Shown here: piece after piece, positions 8,644 to 16,564 of the stretch
Position numbering within the stretch: position 1 is the stretch's first letter
Layout: each line of letters starts with the position of its first letter
Assembly (NCBI RefSeq): GCF_002090055.1
Contig: NZ_BBRH01000010.1
Span: 62,001-126,000 of the forward strand
Direction: 5' to 3'
DNA: 64,000 nt
DNA from: Demequina sp. NBRC 110051
Lineage (GTDB): Bacteria; Actinomycetota; Actinomycetes; Actinomycetales; Demequinaceae
Program-made: the position numbers and the translations under genes
The notes under the pieces: generated by a model
What the model was told of the DNA's origin: nothing
What the model saw: only the letters and a program-made list of their open reading frames with translations
The model's database searches: none

Positions 8644-10362
8644 CTACTTGGAGGCCTCGTCCTCGACCTTGTCCCACTCCTCGGTCAGGCGCTTGTCAGC
8701 ATCCTTGGCGTCGGCCGCCTGGATGTCAGCCTCGGCGTGCCCGTGGTCGTGGTGGTGCTGAGCCTCGTCGAACTCCGCCTTGGTGACGGGGGAGATACGG
8801 TCCTCGTAGTAGAACCGCGACAGGGCCTGCTTAAAGCGGTCCCAACGGTAGCCCTTGCGACGCACGCCGTGCTCGTTGTACTCGGGCGCGATCTCGAGCG
8901 GGGCGATGTCCTCGTGCTGGACGCGCAGCCACACCTCCTGCTCCGACAGCGGGCTGTGGACCTCGATGTATTCACCGTTCTCGTGGCGGACGATGGTGCC
9001 CGTCTCGTGGCCGTGAAGCACCAGTTCGCGGTCCTTGCGCTGCAGACCCATGCAGATGCGGCGGGTCACCCAGAACATGATCGGGGGCAGGATGAAGATC
9101 GCCCACTGGAAGAAGATCGTGAGGTCGTTGAGCGAGAGGTGGAACAGGTTCGCCACGATGTCGTTCGAGCCCTCGAGCACCAGGATCACGTAGAAGGTGA
9201 TCGTGGCGACGCCGATGCCGGTACGCACGGGAACGTTGCGCGGACGGTCGAGCACGTGCTTCTCGCCGCGGTCACCCGTGGCCCACTTCTCGATCCAGGG
9301 GTACAGCGCGATGAAGCCGAAGAAGAGACCGGGCATGATCAGCGCGGGGGTGAGGATGTTCATCGACAGCGTGTAGCCGAAGATCTCCCACTCCATCGGG
9401 ATCCCGAAGATCCACCCGGGCATGAGGCGCAGGGCACCGTCGACAAACAGGATGTACCAGTCGGGCTGGGTTCCTGCGGACACCGGCGACGGGTCGTAGG
9501 GACCGTAGTTCCACACCGGGTTGATGGTGAACAATGCCGCGACGAGCGCGATCACGCCGAAGACGACAAAGAAGAAGCCGCCGGCCTTCGCGGTGTACAC
9601 GGGGAACAGGGGCAGGCCCACCACGTTGCGGTCGGTCTTGCCGCCACCGGGGTACTGCGTGTGCTTGTGCAGGAACACCAGGAAGAGGTGCACGGCAATG
9701 AGCGCGAGGATCAGGCCCGGGACCAGCAGGATGTGCGCCGTAAACAGGCGGGGGATCAGCGCGGTACCGGGGAATTCGCCACCGAACAGCCAGTACGAGG
9801 TGTACGAGCCGATGATCGGGATGGACTTCACGACGCCGTCGATAATGCGTAGACCGTTGCCGGACAGGACGTCGTCGGGAAGCGAGTAGCCGGTGAAGCC
9901 GGCCGCGAGGCCAAGGACCATGAGCGTGAAGCCCACGAGCCAGTTGAGCTCGCGCGGCTTGCGGAACGCACCGGTGAAGAACACGCGGCACATGTGCGTC
10001 ATGATCGCTGCGAGGAACAGCAGGGCCGACCAGTGGTGGATCTGGCGGATGAGCAGACCGCCAGGCACCTCGAACGAGGTGTGCAGGGTCGACTCGAATG
10101 CCTTCGTCATCTCGACACCGTGCATGGTCTCGAAGGCGCCCTCGTATTCGACCGTCTCCATGGACGGCACGAAGAACGCGGTGAGGAACACACCGGAGAG
10201 CAGCAGGACGATGAACGCGTACAGCGCGATCTCGCCGAGCATGAAGGACCAGTGGTCCGGGAAGAGCTTGCGCGCAAAGAACTTGACGAAGCCGCCGATA
10301 GACGTGCGGTCGTCGACGAAGTTCGCGGTGCCAGCAGCGGCGGTGTTGACCTTGGCGCCCAT
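8644..10362 (-). CDS. qcrB: Cytochrome bc1 complex cytochrome b subunit
   Basis: Quinol-oxidising core of complex III, binding hemes bL and bH. 572 residues, longer than mitochondrial cytochrome b because of the usual actinobacterial C-terminal extension. Visible are the heme-ligand helix HWSALLFLAAIMTHMCRVF, the second ligand segment RLFTAHILLVPGLILALIAVHLFLVFLHK, and a Qo-site PDWY (residues around 295). The C-terminus is soluble, charged and His-rich. Its ATG shares one base with the qcrA stop (TGATG), so the two are translationally coupled. Confidence 0.97.
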   Translation of the reverse strand: MGAKVNTAAAGTANFVDDRTSIGGFVKFFARKLFPDHWSFMLGEIALYAFIVLLLSGVFLTAFFVPSMETVEYEGAFETMHGVEMTKAFESTLHTSFEVPGGLLIRQIHHWSALLFLAAIMTHMCRVFFTGAFRKPRELNWLVGFTLMVLGLAAGFTGYSLPDDVLSGNGLRIIDGVVKSIPIIGSYTSYWLFGGEFPGTALIPRLFTAHILLVPGLILALIAVHLFLVFLHKHTQYPGGGKTDRNVVGLPLFPVYTAKAGGFFFVVFGVIALVAALFTINPVWNYGPYDPSPVSAGTQPDWYILFVDGALRLMPGWIFGIPMEWEIFGYTLSMNILTPALIMPGLFFGFIALYPWIEKWATGDRGEKHVLDRPRNVPVRTGIGVATITFYVILVLEGSNDIVANLFHLSLNDLTIFFQWAIFILPPIMFWVTRRICMGLQRKDRELVLHGHETGTIVRHENGEYIEVHSPLSEQEVWLRVQHEDIAPLEIAPEYNEHGVRRKGYRWDRFKQALSRFYYEDRISPVTKAEFDEAQHHHDHGHAEADIQAADAKDADKRLTEEWDKVEDEASK

Positions 10363-11450
10363 CAGTGGGTCTCCTCCTCGACGGTGGCCGTGCCGGCATC
10401 ACCCTTCAAACGCTCCCAGTACGACGGGCCCACGGGCTCGTCGAAATCGTTCTGGGCGACGATGTAGCCGTCGTCGTCCACCGCGATGGGAAGCTGGGGC
10501 AGCGGGCGCTTCGCGGGGCCGAAGACCACCTTGGCGCCGTCCGAGACATCGAACGTCGACTGGTGGCACGGGCACAGCAGGTGGTGCGTCTGCTGCTCGT
10601 ACAGCGCCACGGGGCAACCCACGTGGGTGCAGATCTTCGAGTAGGCAACGATGCCGTCGAACGACCAGTCCTCGCGTCCCTCGCGGATCTTCAGATCCTT
10701 GGGGTCAAGGCGCACGAGGAGGACCACGGCCTTGGCCTTCTGGTCCATCTTGTGGTGGTGGTCGAGGTCGTTCAGACCGTCGGGGATGACGTGGAACACC
10801 GAGCCGATGGTGACGTCCGCAGCCTTAATGGGCGTGCCGTCGGGGTCGCGCGTCAGGCGGACGCCGGGGGCCCACATGGTGTGGCGGAACTTGCCGACGT
10901 TCCAGTCGGCACCCATGTTGCCGATCTGGGGCACCAGCACGGCGAGCGGCGCGATGGCCATCGCGGTGATGAGCGAGCCCTTGAGCACGCTGCGGCGCTT
11001 GACGCCCGTTCCCGACTCGTCCGGCGTGGCCAGACCGGAGTCCTCGACACCGTCCTTGAGGTTCTGGATCGCACCCTCGCGGGCCTCGTCCGAGCTGCGC
11101 AGCGCGTGGCGCTCCTCGACCATCTCGTGGTCGCGCATGAGGGTCTTGGCCCAGTGAATGGCGCCGAAGCCGATGCCGAGCATCGCCAGCGCGATGCCCA
11201 GGCCGATCCACATGTTGGTCGACTGGATGTCCGCGACGTTGCCCGGTTCCATGTCGTTCTTAGTGAAGTAGGCCCACAGCGCGATCACGGTGCCGATGAT
11301 CGACACAGTGAACAGCGCGGCGACCTGACGCTCGGCGCGCTTGTCGGCCTTGGGCTCGACATCCGCGCGACGAGGGCGGTGGTCGGCGAGACCAGGGTCG
11401 GTGAAGCCGTTCTTCACCTCGGGCTCGGTGGGGTGTTCGGGGGTACTCAT
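10362..11450 (-). CDS. qcrA: Cytochrome bc1 complex Rieske iron-sulfur subunit
   Basis: Carries the 2Fe-2S cluster that moves electrons from quinol to the diheme cytochrome c. 362 residues: a charged N-terminus, three transmembrane helices, then the Rieske fold with CTHVGC (274-279) and CPCHQS (293-298). A twin-arginine motif RRSVLKG precedes the third helix; in Streptomyces QcrA this helix is known to need Tat export. The ATG at 11450 overlaps the qcrC stop by 4 bp. An open frame extends further upstream but reads antisense-like through qcrC. Confidence 0.97.
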   Translation of the reverse strand: MSTPEHPTEPEVKNGFTDPGLADHRPRRADVEPKADKRAERQVAALFTVSIIGTVIALWAYFTKNDMEPGNVADIQSTNMWIGLGIALAMLGIGFGAIHWAKTLMRDHEMVEERHALRSSDEAREGAIQNLKDGVEDSGLATPDESGTGVKRRSVLKGSLITAMAIAPLAVLVPQIGNMGADWNVGKFRHTMWAPGVRLTRDPDGTPIKAADVTIGSVFHVIPDGLNDLDHHHKMDQKAKAVVLLVRLDPKDLKIREGREDWSFDGIVAYSKICTHVGCPVALYEQQTHHLLCPCHQSTFDVSDGAKVVFGPAKRPLPQLPIAVDDDGYIVAQNDFDEPVGPSYWERLKGDAGTATVEEETH

Positions 11451-12229
11451 GAGGAACGTGCTCCAACCCAGACGGTAGCGCCGATGATCAAGCCAAGGAG
11501 AACCAGCCAGGCCCACAGGCCCTCGGACACGGGGCCGATGGCTCCGAGCGAGAGGCCACCGGGGGAACCGGCGCTCTGTGCGTCGAGGTACGCGATGACA
11601 TCGCGCTTGTGCTCGGGGGTGATGTTGGCGTCGTTGAAGACCGGCATCGACTGCGGACCGGTCAGCATGGCCTCGTAGATGTGGGTGGGGGTGGTCTCTA
11701 GCAGCGACGGGGCGAACTTGCCCTGCGTCAGCGCGCCGCCGCCACCGATGGAGCCGTGGCACATCGCGCAGTTGGTGCGGAAGACCTCCATACCGTTGGC
11801 GGCATCGCCCAGCGAGGGGTCGACCTGCTCAGCCGTGGGGATCGCGGGGCCAGCACCGAGCGACGCCACCCAGGCGGCCAGCTGGTTGATCTGGTCCTGG
11901 TCAAACTGTGCGGGCTTCGCGGGCGCCTGCGGGCCCGAGGCCTGCATGGGCATGCGGCCGGTGCCGACCTGGAAGTCGACGGCGGCGGCGCCCACTCCGA
12001 CCAGCGAGGGGGCGACCCCGTCCTGGCCCTGGGCGTCGAGGCCGTGGCACGACGCGCAGTTGGCGGCGAACAGCGCCTCGCCTGCGGCGACATCGTCGGC
12101 CGATGCCGTGTCTGCGGCGGTAGCGGAGGGGGCGGCGACGGCCGCGACCCCGGTGATCAGGGCGAGCAGGACGAGCACCAGCAGCATGGGAGCTGCCTTG
12201 TGGTGGCGCCTGCGGGCAATTGCATGCAT
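11447..12229 (-). CDS. qcrC: Cytochrome bc1 complex diheme cytochrome c subunit
   Basis: Diheme cytochrome cc that links bc1 directly to the CuA subunit, as no soluble cytochrome c is used in actinobacteria. 260 residues: an N-terminal signal-anchor (MLLVLVLLALITGVAAVAA), two heme c motifs CASCH and CAMCH with downstream methionine ligands, and a C-terminal membrane helix (GLWAWLVLLGLIIGATVWV). It overlaps qcrA by 4 bp and follows ctaE by 10 bp, forming the ctaE-qcrCAB operon. Confidence 0.97.
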   Translation of the reverse strand: MHAIARRRHHKAAPMLLVLVLLALITGVAAVAAPSATAADTASADDVAAGEALFAANCASCHGLDAQGQDGVAPSLVGVGAAAVDFQVGTGRMPMQASGPQAPAKPAQFDQDQINQLAAWVASLGAGPAIPTAEQVDPSLGDAANGMEVFRTNCAMCHGSIGGGGALTQGKFAPSLLETTPTHIYEAMLTGPQSMPVFNDANITPEHKRDVIAYLDAQSAGSPGGLSLGAIGPVSEGLWAWLVLLGLIIGATVWVGARSS

Positions 12230-12239
12230 CGGGATTCCC

Positions 12240-12869
12240 TTACTGAACCAGGTAGATCACGGCGAACAGGGCGATCCAGACGACGTCGACAAAGTGCCAG
12301 TAGTAGGACACGACGATCGTGGTGGTCGCCTCGTGCGGGCCGAACTTCTTGGCGGCGAACGAGCGCGCGAGCACGAACAGCATGGCGATGAGTCCACCGA
12401 TCACGTGCAGGCCGTGGAAGCCCGTCGTGAGGTAGAACACCGAGCCGTAGGGCGACGAGGAGATCGTCAGGCCCTCGGACACGAGCATCGCGTACTCGTA
12501 GACCTGGCCGGCAACGAAGATCGAGCCCATGATGAACGTCAGCACGAACCACTCGTGCATGCCCCACGACTTCACGTTGATGAGCGAGCCGGTGCGGCGG
12601 CGCTGGTAGCGCTCCGCAGCCAAGACACCCGCCTGCGCGGTGAAGGAGGACAGCACCAGGACGGTGGTGTTGGCCAGCGCGAACGGAACATTCAGCAGTT
12701 CCGTCATCTCGGCCCAGATCTCGGGGACCTGGGCACGGAGTGTGAAGTACATCGCGAACAGACCCGCGAAGAACATCAACTCAGAGCTGAGCCAGACGAT
12801 CGTGCCGACGGCAACCTGGTTAGGGCGCGTGGCATGGATGGGTGACGGCATAGTCGTCGCATGGGACAT
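12240..12869 (-). CDS. ctaE: Cytochrome c oxidase subunit III
   Basis: Membrane subunit stabilising the aa3 oxidase. 209 residues with seven hydrophobic segments, five of them the conserved core. Landmarks are [22 protein letters not shown] near the N-terminus and [15 protein letters not shown] and [19 protein letters not shown] at the end. The ATG at 12869 is preferred because an AATAAT hexamer lies 7 nt upstream; the in-frame ATG at 12878 overlaps that hexamer. First gene of the ctaE-qcrCAB operon, diverging from the receiver-like gene. Confidence 0.95.
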   Translation of the reverse strand: MSHATTMPSPIHATRPNQVAVGTIVWLSSELMFFAGLFAMYFTLRAQVPEIWAEMTELLNVPFALANTTVLVLSSFTAQAGVLAAERYQRRRTGSLINVKSWGMHEWFVLTFIMGSIFVAGQVYEYAMLVSEGLTISSSPYGSVFYLTTGFHGLHVIGGLIAMLFVLARSFAAKKFGPHEATTTIVVSYYWHFVDVVWIALFAVIYLVQ

Positions 12870-12876
12870 GGGTCCC

Positions 12877-12882
12877 ATTATT
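12877..12882 (-). promoter_or_regulatory. -10-like hexamer of ctaE-qcrCAB
   Basis: Reverse-strand AATAAT, 7 nt before the ATG at 12869. It is AT-rich in a GC-rich context, and no ribosome-binding site is present. Confidence 0.5.
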
Positions 12883-12967
12883 GCGTAAGAATCCGTGCCA
12901 GGGCGCCAGCGAATCGCGGCTCATCGTGGCTCGTGTGTTGACAACGAATGAGGTTCGCAGTTCGTGC

Positions 12968-12973
12968 CAGAAT
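12968..12973 (+). promoter_or_regulatory. -10-like hexamer of the receiver-like gene
   Basis: CAGAAT, 7 nt before the ATG at 12981, which decides that start over upstream in-frame codons. Confidence 0.45.
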
Positions 12974-12980
12974 GGGCGCC

Positions 12981-13409
12981 ATGAGTGAGGTCGCAAAGCA
13001 CGACAAGTCCGAGGTGACGGAGCGTAAGGCCCGCATCCTTGTCTATAGCGATGACCGCAACGTGCGTGAGAAGGTGCGCTTTGCGGTCGGCACAACGGTG
13101 CACGGGCGCACCGTGGAATGGCTCGAGACCGCGACCCACGCCGCCGTCATTGAGGCCGTCGAGAATCAGCATTTCGACCTGCTGGTGCTCGACGGTGAGG
13201 CCGCCAAGGTGGGCGGCATGGGCATTTGCCGGCAAATCAAGCACGAGATTTACGACGCACCCCCGGTTCTGCTCCTGGTGGGGCGCCCGGCCGATGCATG
13301 GCTCGCCACCTGGTCCGAGGCCGAGGCGGCCGTCGCTCACCCCCTTGACCCCTTCGTCTTGCGTGACGCGGTCGAGGGCTTCTTCTCTCCCGCGACGCAG
13401 GCCTCCTAA
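12981..13409 (+). CDS. Stand-alone receiver-like (CheY-fold) protein
   Basis: A 142-residue protein with one response-regulator receiver fold and no output domain. It has the acidic pair (YSDD, residues 24-25) and a phospho-acceptor-like aspartate (LLVLDGE, D71). The switch Thr/Ser position reads LLLVGRP, and the usual Lys-Pro near the end reads HPLDP, so the lysine is missing. It may therefore be a pseudo-receiver. It sits between ctaE and trpD with its own promoter and no histidine kinase nearby. Target unknown. Confidence 0.7.
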   Translation: MSEVAKHDKSEVTERKARILVYSDDRNVREKVRFAVGTTVHGRTVEWLETATHAAVIEAVENQHFDLLVLDGEAAKVGGMGICRQIKHEIYDAPPVLLLVGRPADAWLATWSEAEAAVAHPLDPFVLRDAVEGFFSPATQAS

Positions 13410-13490
13410 GGCGTAGCGCGGCGCGCGAGAGACCTCGCGCCCGCGCGCATCTAGACCATCGCACGGCTCGACTAGCGCACGGAGGCACAC

Positions 13491-14531
13491 GTGGCGACCC
13501 TGCAGGAACTGCTGTCTAGGCTCGTGGAGCACGAGGACCTCACGGCCGAGGAAACCGCGGCGGTGATGGACGACATCCTGACGGACTCGGCGTCTCCCGT
13601 CGCGATGGGGGCGTTTCTCGCCGCGCTGCGAGTCAAGAGGGAGACGCCCACGGAGGTGGCGGGTCTTGCCGCCGCGATGCTGAAGCACTCGCTGCGGTTC
13701 GAGGTTCCCGGGCGCACCGTCGACATCGTGGGCACCGGCGGCGACGGTTTTGCCACCGTGAACATCTCGACCATGGCGTCGCTCGTGATGGCCGGCGCCG
13801 GTCTCAGGGTCGTCAAGCACGGCAACCGCGCCGCGACGTCGAAGTCAGGCAGCGCCGATGTGCTGGGCGAACTTGGCGTGAGGCTGGACCTGCCGGTCGA
13901 GCGCGTGAAGGAGCTCGCGACCGAGGTCGGGATCACGTTCTGCTTCGCCCAGGTGTTCCACCCGGCCATGAAGTTCGCGATGCCCATCCGCAAGGAACTG
14001 GGCGTTCCCACCACGTTCAACATCCTCGGACCGCTGACCAACCCCGCGCAGCCTGCTGCCACCGCGATCGGTTCATCGAGCCTCAGGGTCTCGCCCGTCC
14101 TCGCGGGTGTGATCGCCGACCAGGGCCGCGAGGCGCTCGTATTCTACAGCGACAACGGCCTCGACGAGTTGGCAGGGGTCTGCCCCGCGACCGTGTGGGA
14201 GGTACGCGGCGGGGGAGTGACCGAGTTGCGGCTGGACCCGGTTGCCGACCTGGGCCTCAGCCCCATCACGATCGACGACATCCGTGGCGGCACGGCAACC
14301 GAGAACGCCGCGATCGCGCGGGACGTCCTCGCTGGTGCGGCCGGGCCGGTGCGCGAGACCGTCTTGCTCAACGCTGCGGCCGGCATCGTGTCGGACGCGA
14401 CGCTCCCGGGCACCTCGTCTGGCACGCTCGTGGAACGCATGTCCGCAGCGCTCACCCACGCGGCGACGGCGATCGATTCGGGCGCCGCTCAGGACGTCCT
14501 CGAGCGCTGGGTCGCCGCGACCCAGGCCTGA
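13491..14531 (+). CDS. trpD: Anthranilate phosphoribosyltransferase
   Basis: Transfers phosphoribose from PRPP to anthranilate, the second step of tryptophan synthesis. 346 residues, the normal length. Motifs: DIVGTGGDGFATVNIST (PRPP diphosphate binding), KHGNRAATSKSGSADVLGELG, and the acidic segment near DGLDELA. GTG start, preceded by GGAGG at 8 nt. It is not with other trp genes; the solitary trpD next to ctaE is also the arrangement in M. tuberculosis (from memory). No leader peptide or attenuator is visible. Confidence 0.96.
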   Translation: MATLQELLSRLVEHEDLTAEETAAVMDDILTDSASPVAMGAFLAALRVKRETPTEVAGLAAAMLKHSLRFEVPGRTVDIVGTGGDGFATVNISTMASLVMAGAGLRVVKHGNRAATSKSGSADVLGELGVRLDLPVERVKELATEVGITFCFAQVFHPAMKFAMPIRKELGVPTTFNILGPLTNPAQPAATAIGSSSLRVSPVLAGVIADQGREALVFYSDNGLDELAGVCPATVWEVRGGGVTELRLDPVADLGLSPITIDDIRGGTATENAAIARDVLAGAAGPVRETVLLNAAAGIVSDATLPGTSSGTLVERMSAALTHAATAIDSGAAQDVLERWVAATQA

Positions 14532-14557
14532 CGCGGATCGCGCCACCGCGCCGAGCG

Positions 14558-16246
14558 TTATCGCAGCGTGGCGGCTACCTTCCCGCGATCGAGCCTTCGC
14601 GCGTCGACCCAGCGGTGATGACGTCCGGGTGCGGTCACCGGCGAGGCCCATTCCCCGTCGACGTACAGCAGGCGCGTGCCGGGCCGCTCGAGCCACCTCA
14701 GCACCATCTCCTGCTCCTCGATGAGCGGGTCGTCGATCTCAAGTCCGTCCCACGCCGCCTTGAGCGGGCCGGCCGCGTCCCACACGCCCGAGCGCACCCG
14801 TGCCGATCCGACGAGCGCCCCGCGTGCTACCGACACGAGTTCCCATGCGTCGCCATCCCTGCGCACGGCGACGATGCTGCATTGGCGCAGTGAGGCGAGG
14901 CGTGCGGAACGTTCCGCGGCGTCGACGATGGCGCTGATGGCGTCGCGGACGTCCGCCGCGCGTTCAAAGCTCTCGGACTGGGCATGCAGGGCGACCTCGG
15001 CCGCCAGCGCGTCGACGACGGGGGAGATGTCTTCGCGCAGTGCGGAGCGGGTGAGCGCCACCGTCGAGGCGTATTCGGACTCGACTCCGCGAATGCACGG
15101 CGCAGCACAACGCCCCAGGTCGAGCAGGATGCATGCGCGCGCGTCGGCGCGGGGCGCCCGAGTCAGCCGCGTACGGCAGGTGCGCACTCCCAGAGCCTGC
15201 TCAAGAGCCTCGACGGCGAGGCGTGCATCGGCCGCCGAACGCATCGGCCCCAAGTCCGCCCCGTCGGCCGCCGCCGACCGGCTGACGACCAGGCGAGGAA
15301 AGGCTTCGTCAGTCAGCCTCACCCATGCCGTGCGCTCGGGACGGGCGGACCGGCGGTTGTAGCGGGGACGAAACCGGTCGATCATCCGGACCTCGAGGAC
15401 GTTGGCCTCGAGCTCGGTGGGCACCACCACCGTGTCGACGCCGACGGCGAGGTCCACCATCTCGCGGATGGGGCGGCGCGTCTCCGCCTTCGTGAAATAC
15501 GACTTCACCCGGGAACGCAGGTTCTTGGAGGTGCCGACATACAGCCGCTCGCCGCGCGGGCCGCGGAAGGTGTACACGCCGGGCTTGGCGGGCACAGCAT
15601 CGGCCATGGTGGCCTTGCGCCGCACCTTTTCCGACACGGGATCGCGCAGCGTCGCGAGGTCGGCACGATGGGTCATGCCGAAGGCCGCGAGGCGCTCGAG
15701 CATCCCGTGAAGGATCTCTCCTGTGGCGCGAGCGTCCTCGAGCGCACGGTGATTGGGCGTGACGCGCGTGCCGAAGACCCTGGCGAGGGTGCCGAGCTTG
15801 CGGTTGGGTGCCTCCTCCTTGGTCACCACGCGGCGCGCGAGCGCGAGAGTGTCGACGACCTCGGGGCCGGGCCAACGGTAGCCGTGAGCGCGGCACGCCG
15901 CCTTCAAGAACCCGACGTCGAAGCGGGCATTGTGTGCCACCAACACGGCGTCGCCCAGGAACTCGAGGAAGGCGGGGAGGACCTGCTCGATGCGCGGCGC
16001 GGCCACCACCATCGCGTCGGTGATTCCCGTCAGCGCGACGATCATCGGGGGAATGGGGGAGCCCGGGTCCACCAGGGTCTGGAATTCGCCGACCACCTCA
16101 CCACCGCGAGTCTTCACCGCGCCGATCTCGGTGATCCCGCAGTCGGCCGGGGACGCGCCGGTGGTCTCGAGGTCGACGACGACGAAGGTCGTGGCGGACA
16201 GCGGCTCGCCAATCGCGTCGAGCGTGCCCTGGAGGTCCGTGGTCAT
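14558..16246 (-). CDS. DEDDh exonuclease fused to UvrC-like GIY-YIG nuclease
   Basis: A 562-residue fusion. Residues about 19-185 form a DnaQ-type 3'-5' exonuclease with DLETTG (D25, E27), HNARFDVGFL and HRALEDA. From about 215 comes a GIY-YIG nuclease (PGVYTFRGPRGERLYVGTSKNLRSRV, glutamate in ELEANVLEVRMIDRFRPRYN) as in the N-terminal half of UvrC, then a UVR-like helical pair near SFERAADVRDAI. The UvrC C-terminal endonuclease and HhH domains are absent, so it resembles Cho with an added exonuclease. A role in DNA repair is inferred. The ATG at 16246 has TACCGT 7 nt upstream. The homologue in M. tuberculosis is Rv2191 by memory. Confidence 0.85.
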   Translation of the reverse strand: MTTDLQGTLDAIGEPLSATTFVVVDLETTGASPADCGITEIGAVKTRGGEVVGEFQTLVDPGSPIPPMIVALTGITDAMVVAAPRIEQVLPAFLEFLGDAVLVAHNARFDVGFLKAACRAHGYRWPGPEVVDTLALARRVVTKEEAPNRKLGTLARVFGTRVTPNHRALEDARATGEILHGMLERLAAFGMTHRADLATLRDPVSEKVRRKATMADAVPAKPGVYTFRGPRGERLYVGTSKNLRSRVKSYFTKAETRRPIREMVDLAVGVDTVVVPTELEANVLEVRMIDRFRPRYNRRSARPERTAWVRLTDEAFPRLVVSRSAAADGADLGPMRSAADARLAVEALEQALGVRTCRTRLTRAPRADARACILLDLGRCAAPCIRGVESEYASTVALTRSALREDISPVVDALAAEVALHAQSESFERAADVRDAISAIVDAAERSARLASLRQCSIVAVRRDGDAWELVSVARGALVGSARVRSGVWDAAGPLKAAWDGLEIDDPLIEEQEMVLRWLERPGTRLLYVDGEWASPVTAPGRHHRWVDARRLDRGKVAATLR

Positions 16247-16253
16247 GGCGTCC

Positions 16254-16259
16254 ACGGTA
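16254..16259 (-). promoter_or_regulatory. -10-like hexamer of the exonuclease/GIY-YIG gene
   Basis: Reverse-strand TACCGT, 7 nt before the ATG at 16246. Confidence 0.45.
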
Positions 16260-16320
16260 CGTCCGACCTGTGACAAAGCGCCGCCACCGACCCCGACACG
16301 ACGATGTCAGACCCCCGCTC

Positions 16321-16326
16321 TAGCGT
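16321..16326 (+). promoter_or_regulatory. -10-like hexamer of the small CxxC protein
   Basis: TAGCGT, 7 nt before the ATG at 16334. Confidence 0.45.
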
Positions 16327-16333
16327 CGCGAGC

Positions 16334-16540
16334 ATGATCATTGATTGCGACACCTGCGAGGTGAAGGGCAAGGAATGCGGCGACTGCATCGTGTCCTTCA
16401 TGACCATTCCCGTCCGCCGGGCTGCGCCGCCACCGATGGACGCCGATCAGAGCCGCGCGGTCGACCTGCTGGTCGCCGGCGGCCTTGTTCCACCCTCGCG
16501 GAGGGTCGAGCGGGTAGTGCCACACCGACAAGCAGGGTAG
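16334..16540 (+). CDS. Small conserved-type protein with paired CxxC motifs
   Basis: A 68-residue protein starting MIIDCDTCEVKGKECGDC, with a CxxC knuckle at residues 5-8 and another at 15-18, suggesting zinc binding. The remainder is an amphipathic helix (DQSRAVDLLVAGGLV) and a basic tail. A TAGCGT hexamer at leaderless distance supports the ATG at 16334 over an upstream in-frame ATG at 16304. It faces the acyl-CoA ligase gene convergently. Function unknown; I recognise it only as a small actinobacterial protein type. Confidence 0.65.
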   Translation: MIIDCDTCEVKGKECGDCIVSFMTIPVRRAAPPPMDADQSRAVDLLVAGGLVPPSRRVERVVPHRQAG

Positions 16541-16564
16541 ACAGTCCATGGGCAGTGCCAAGAG

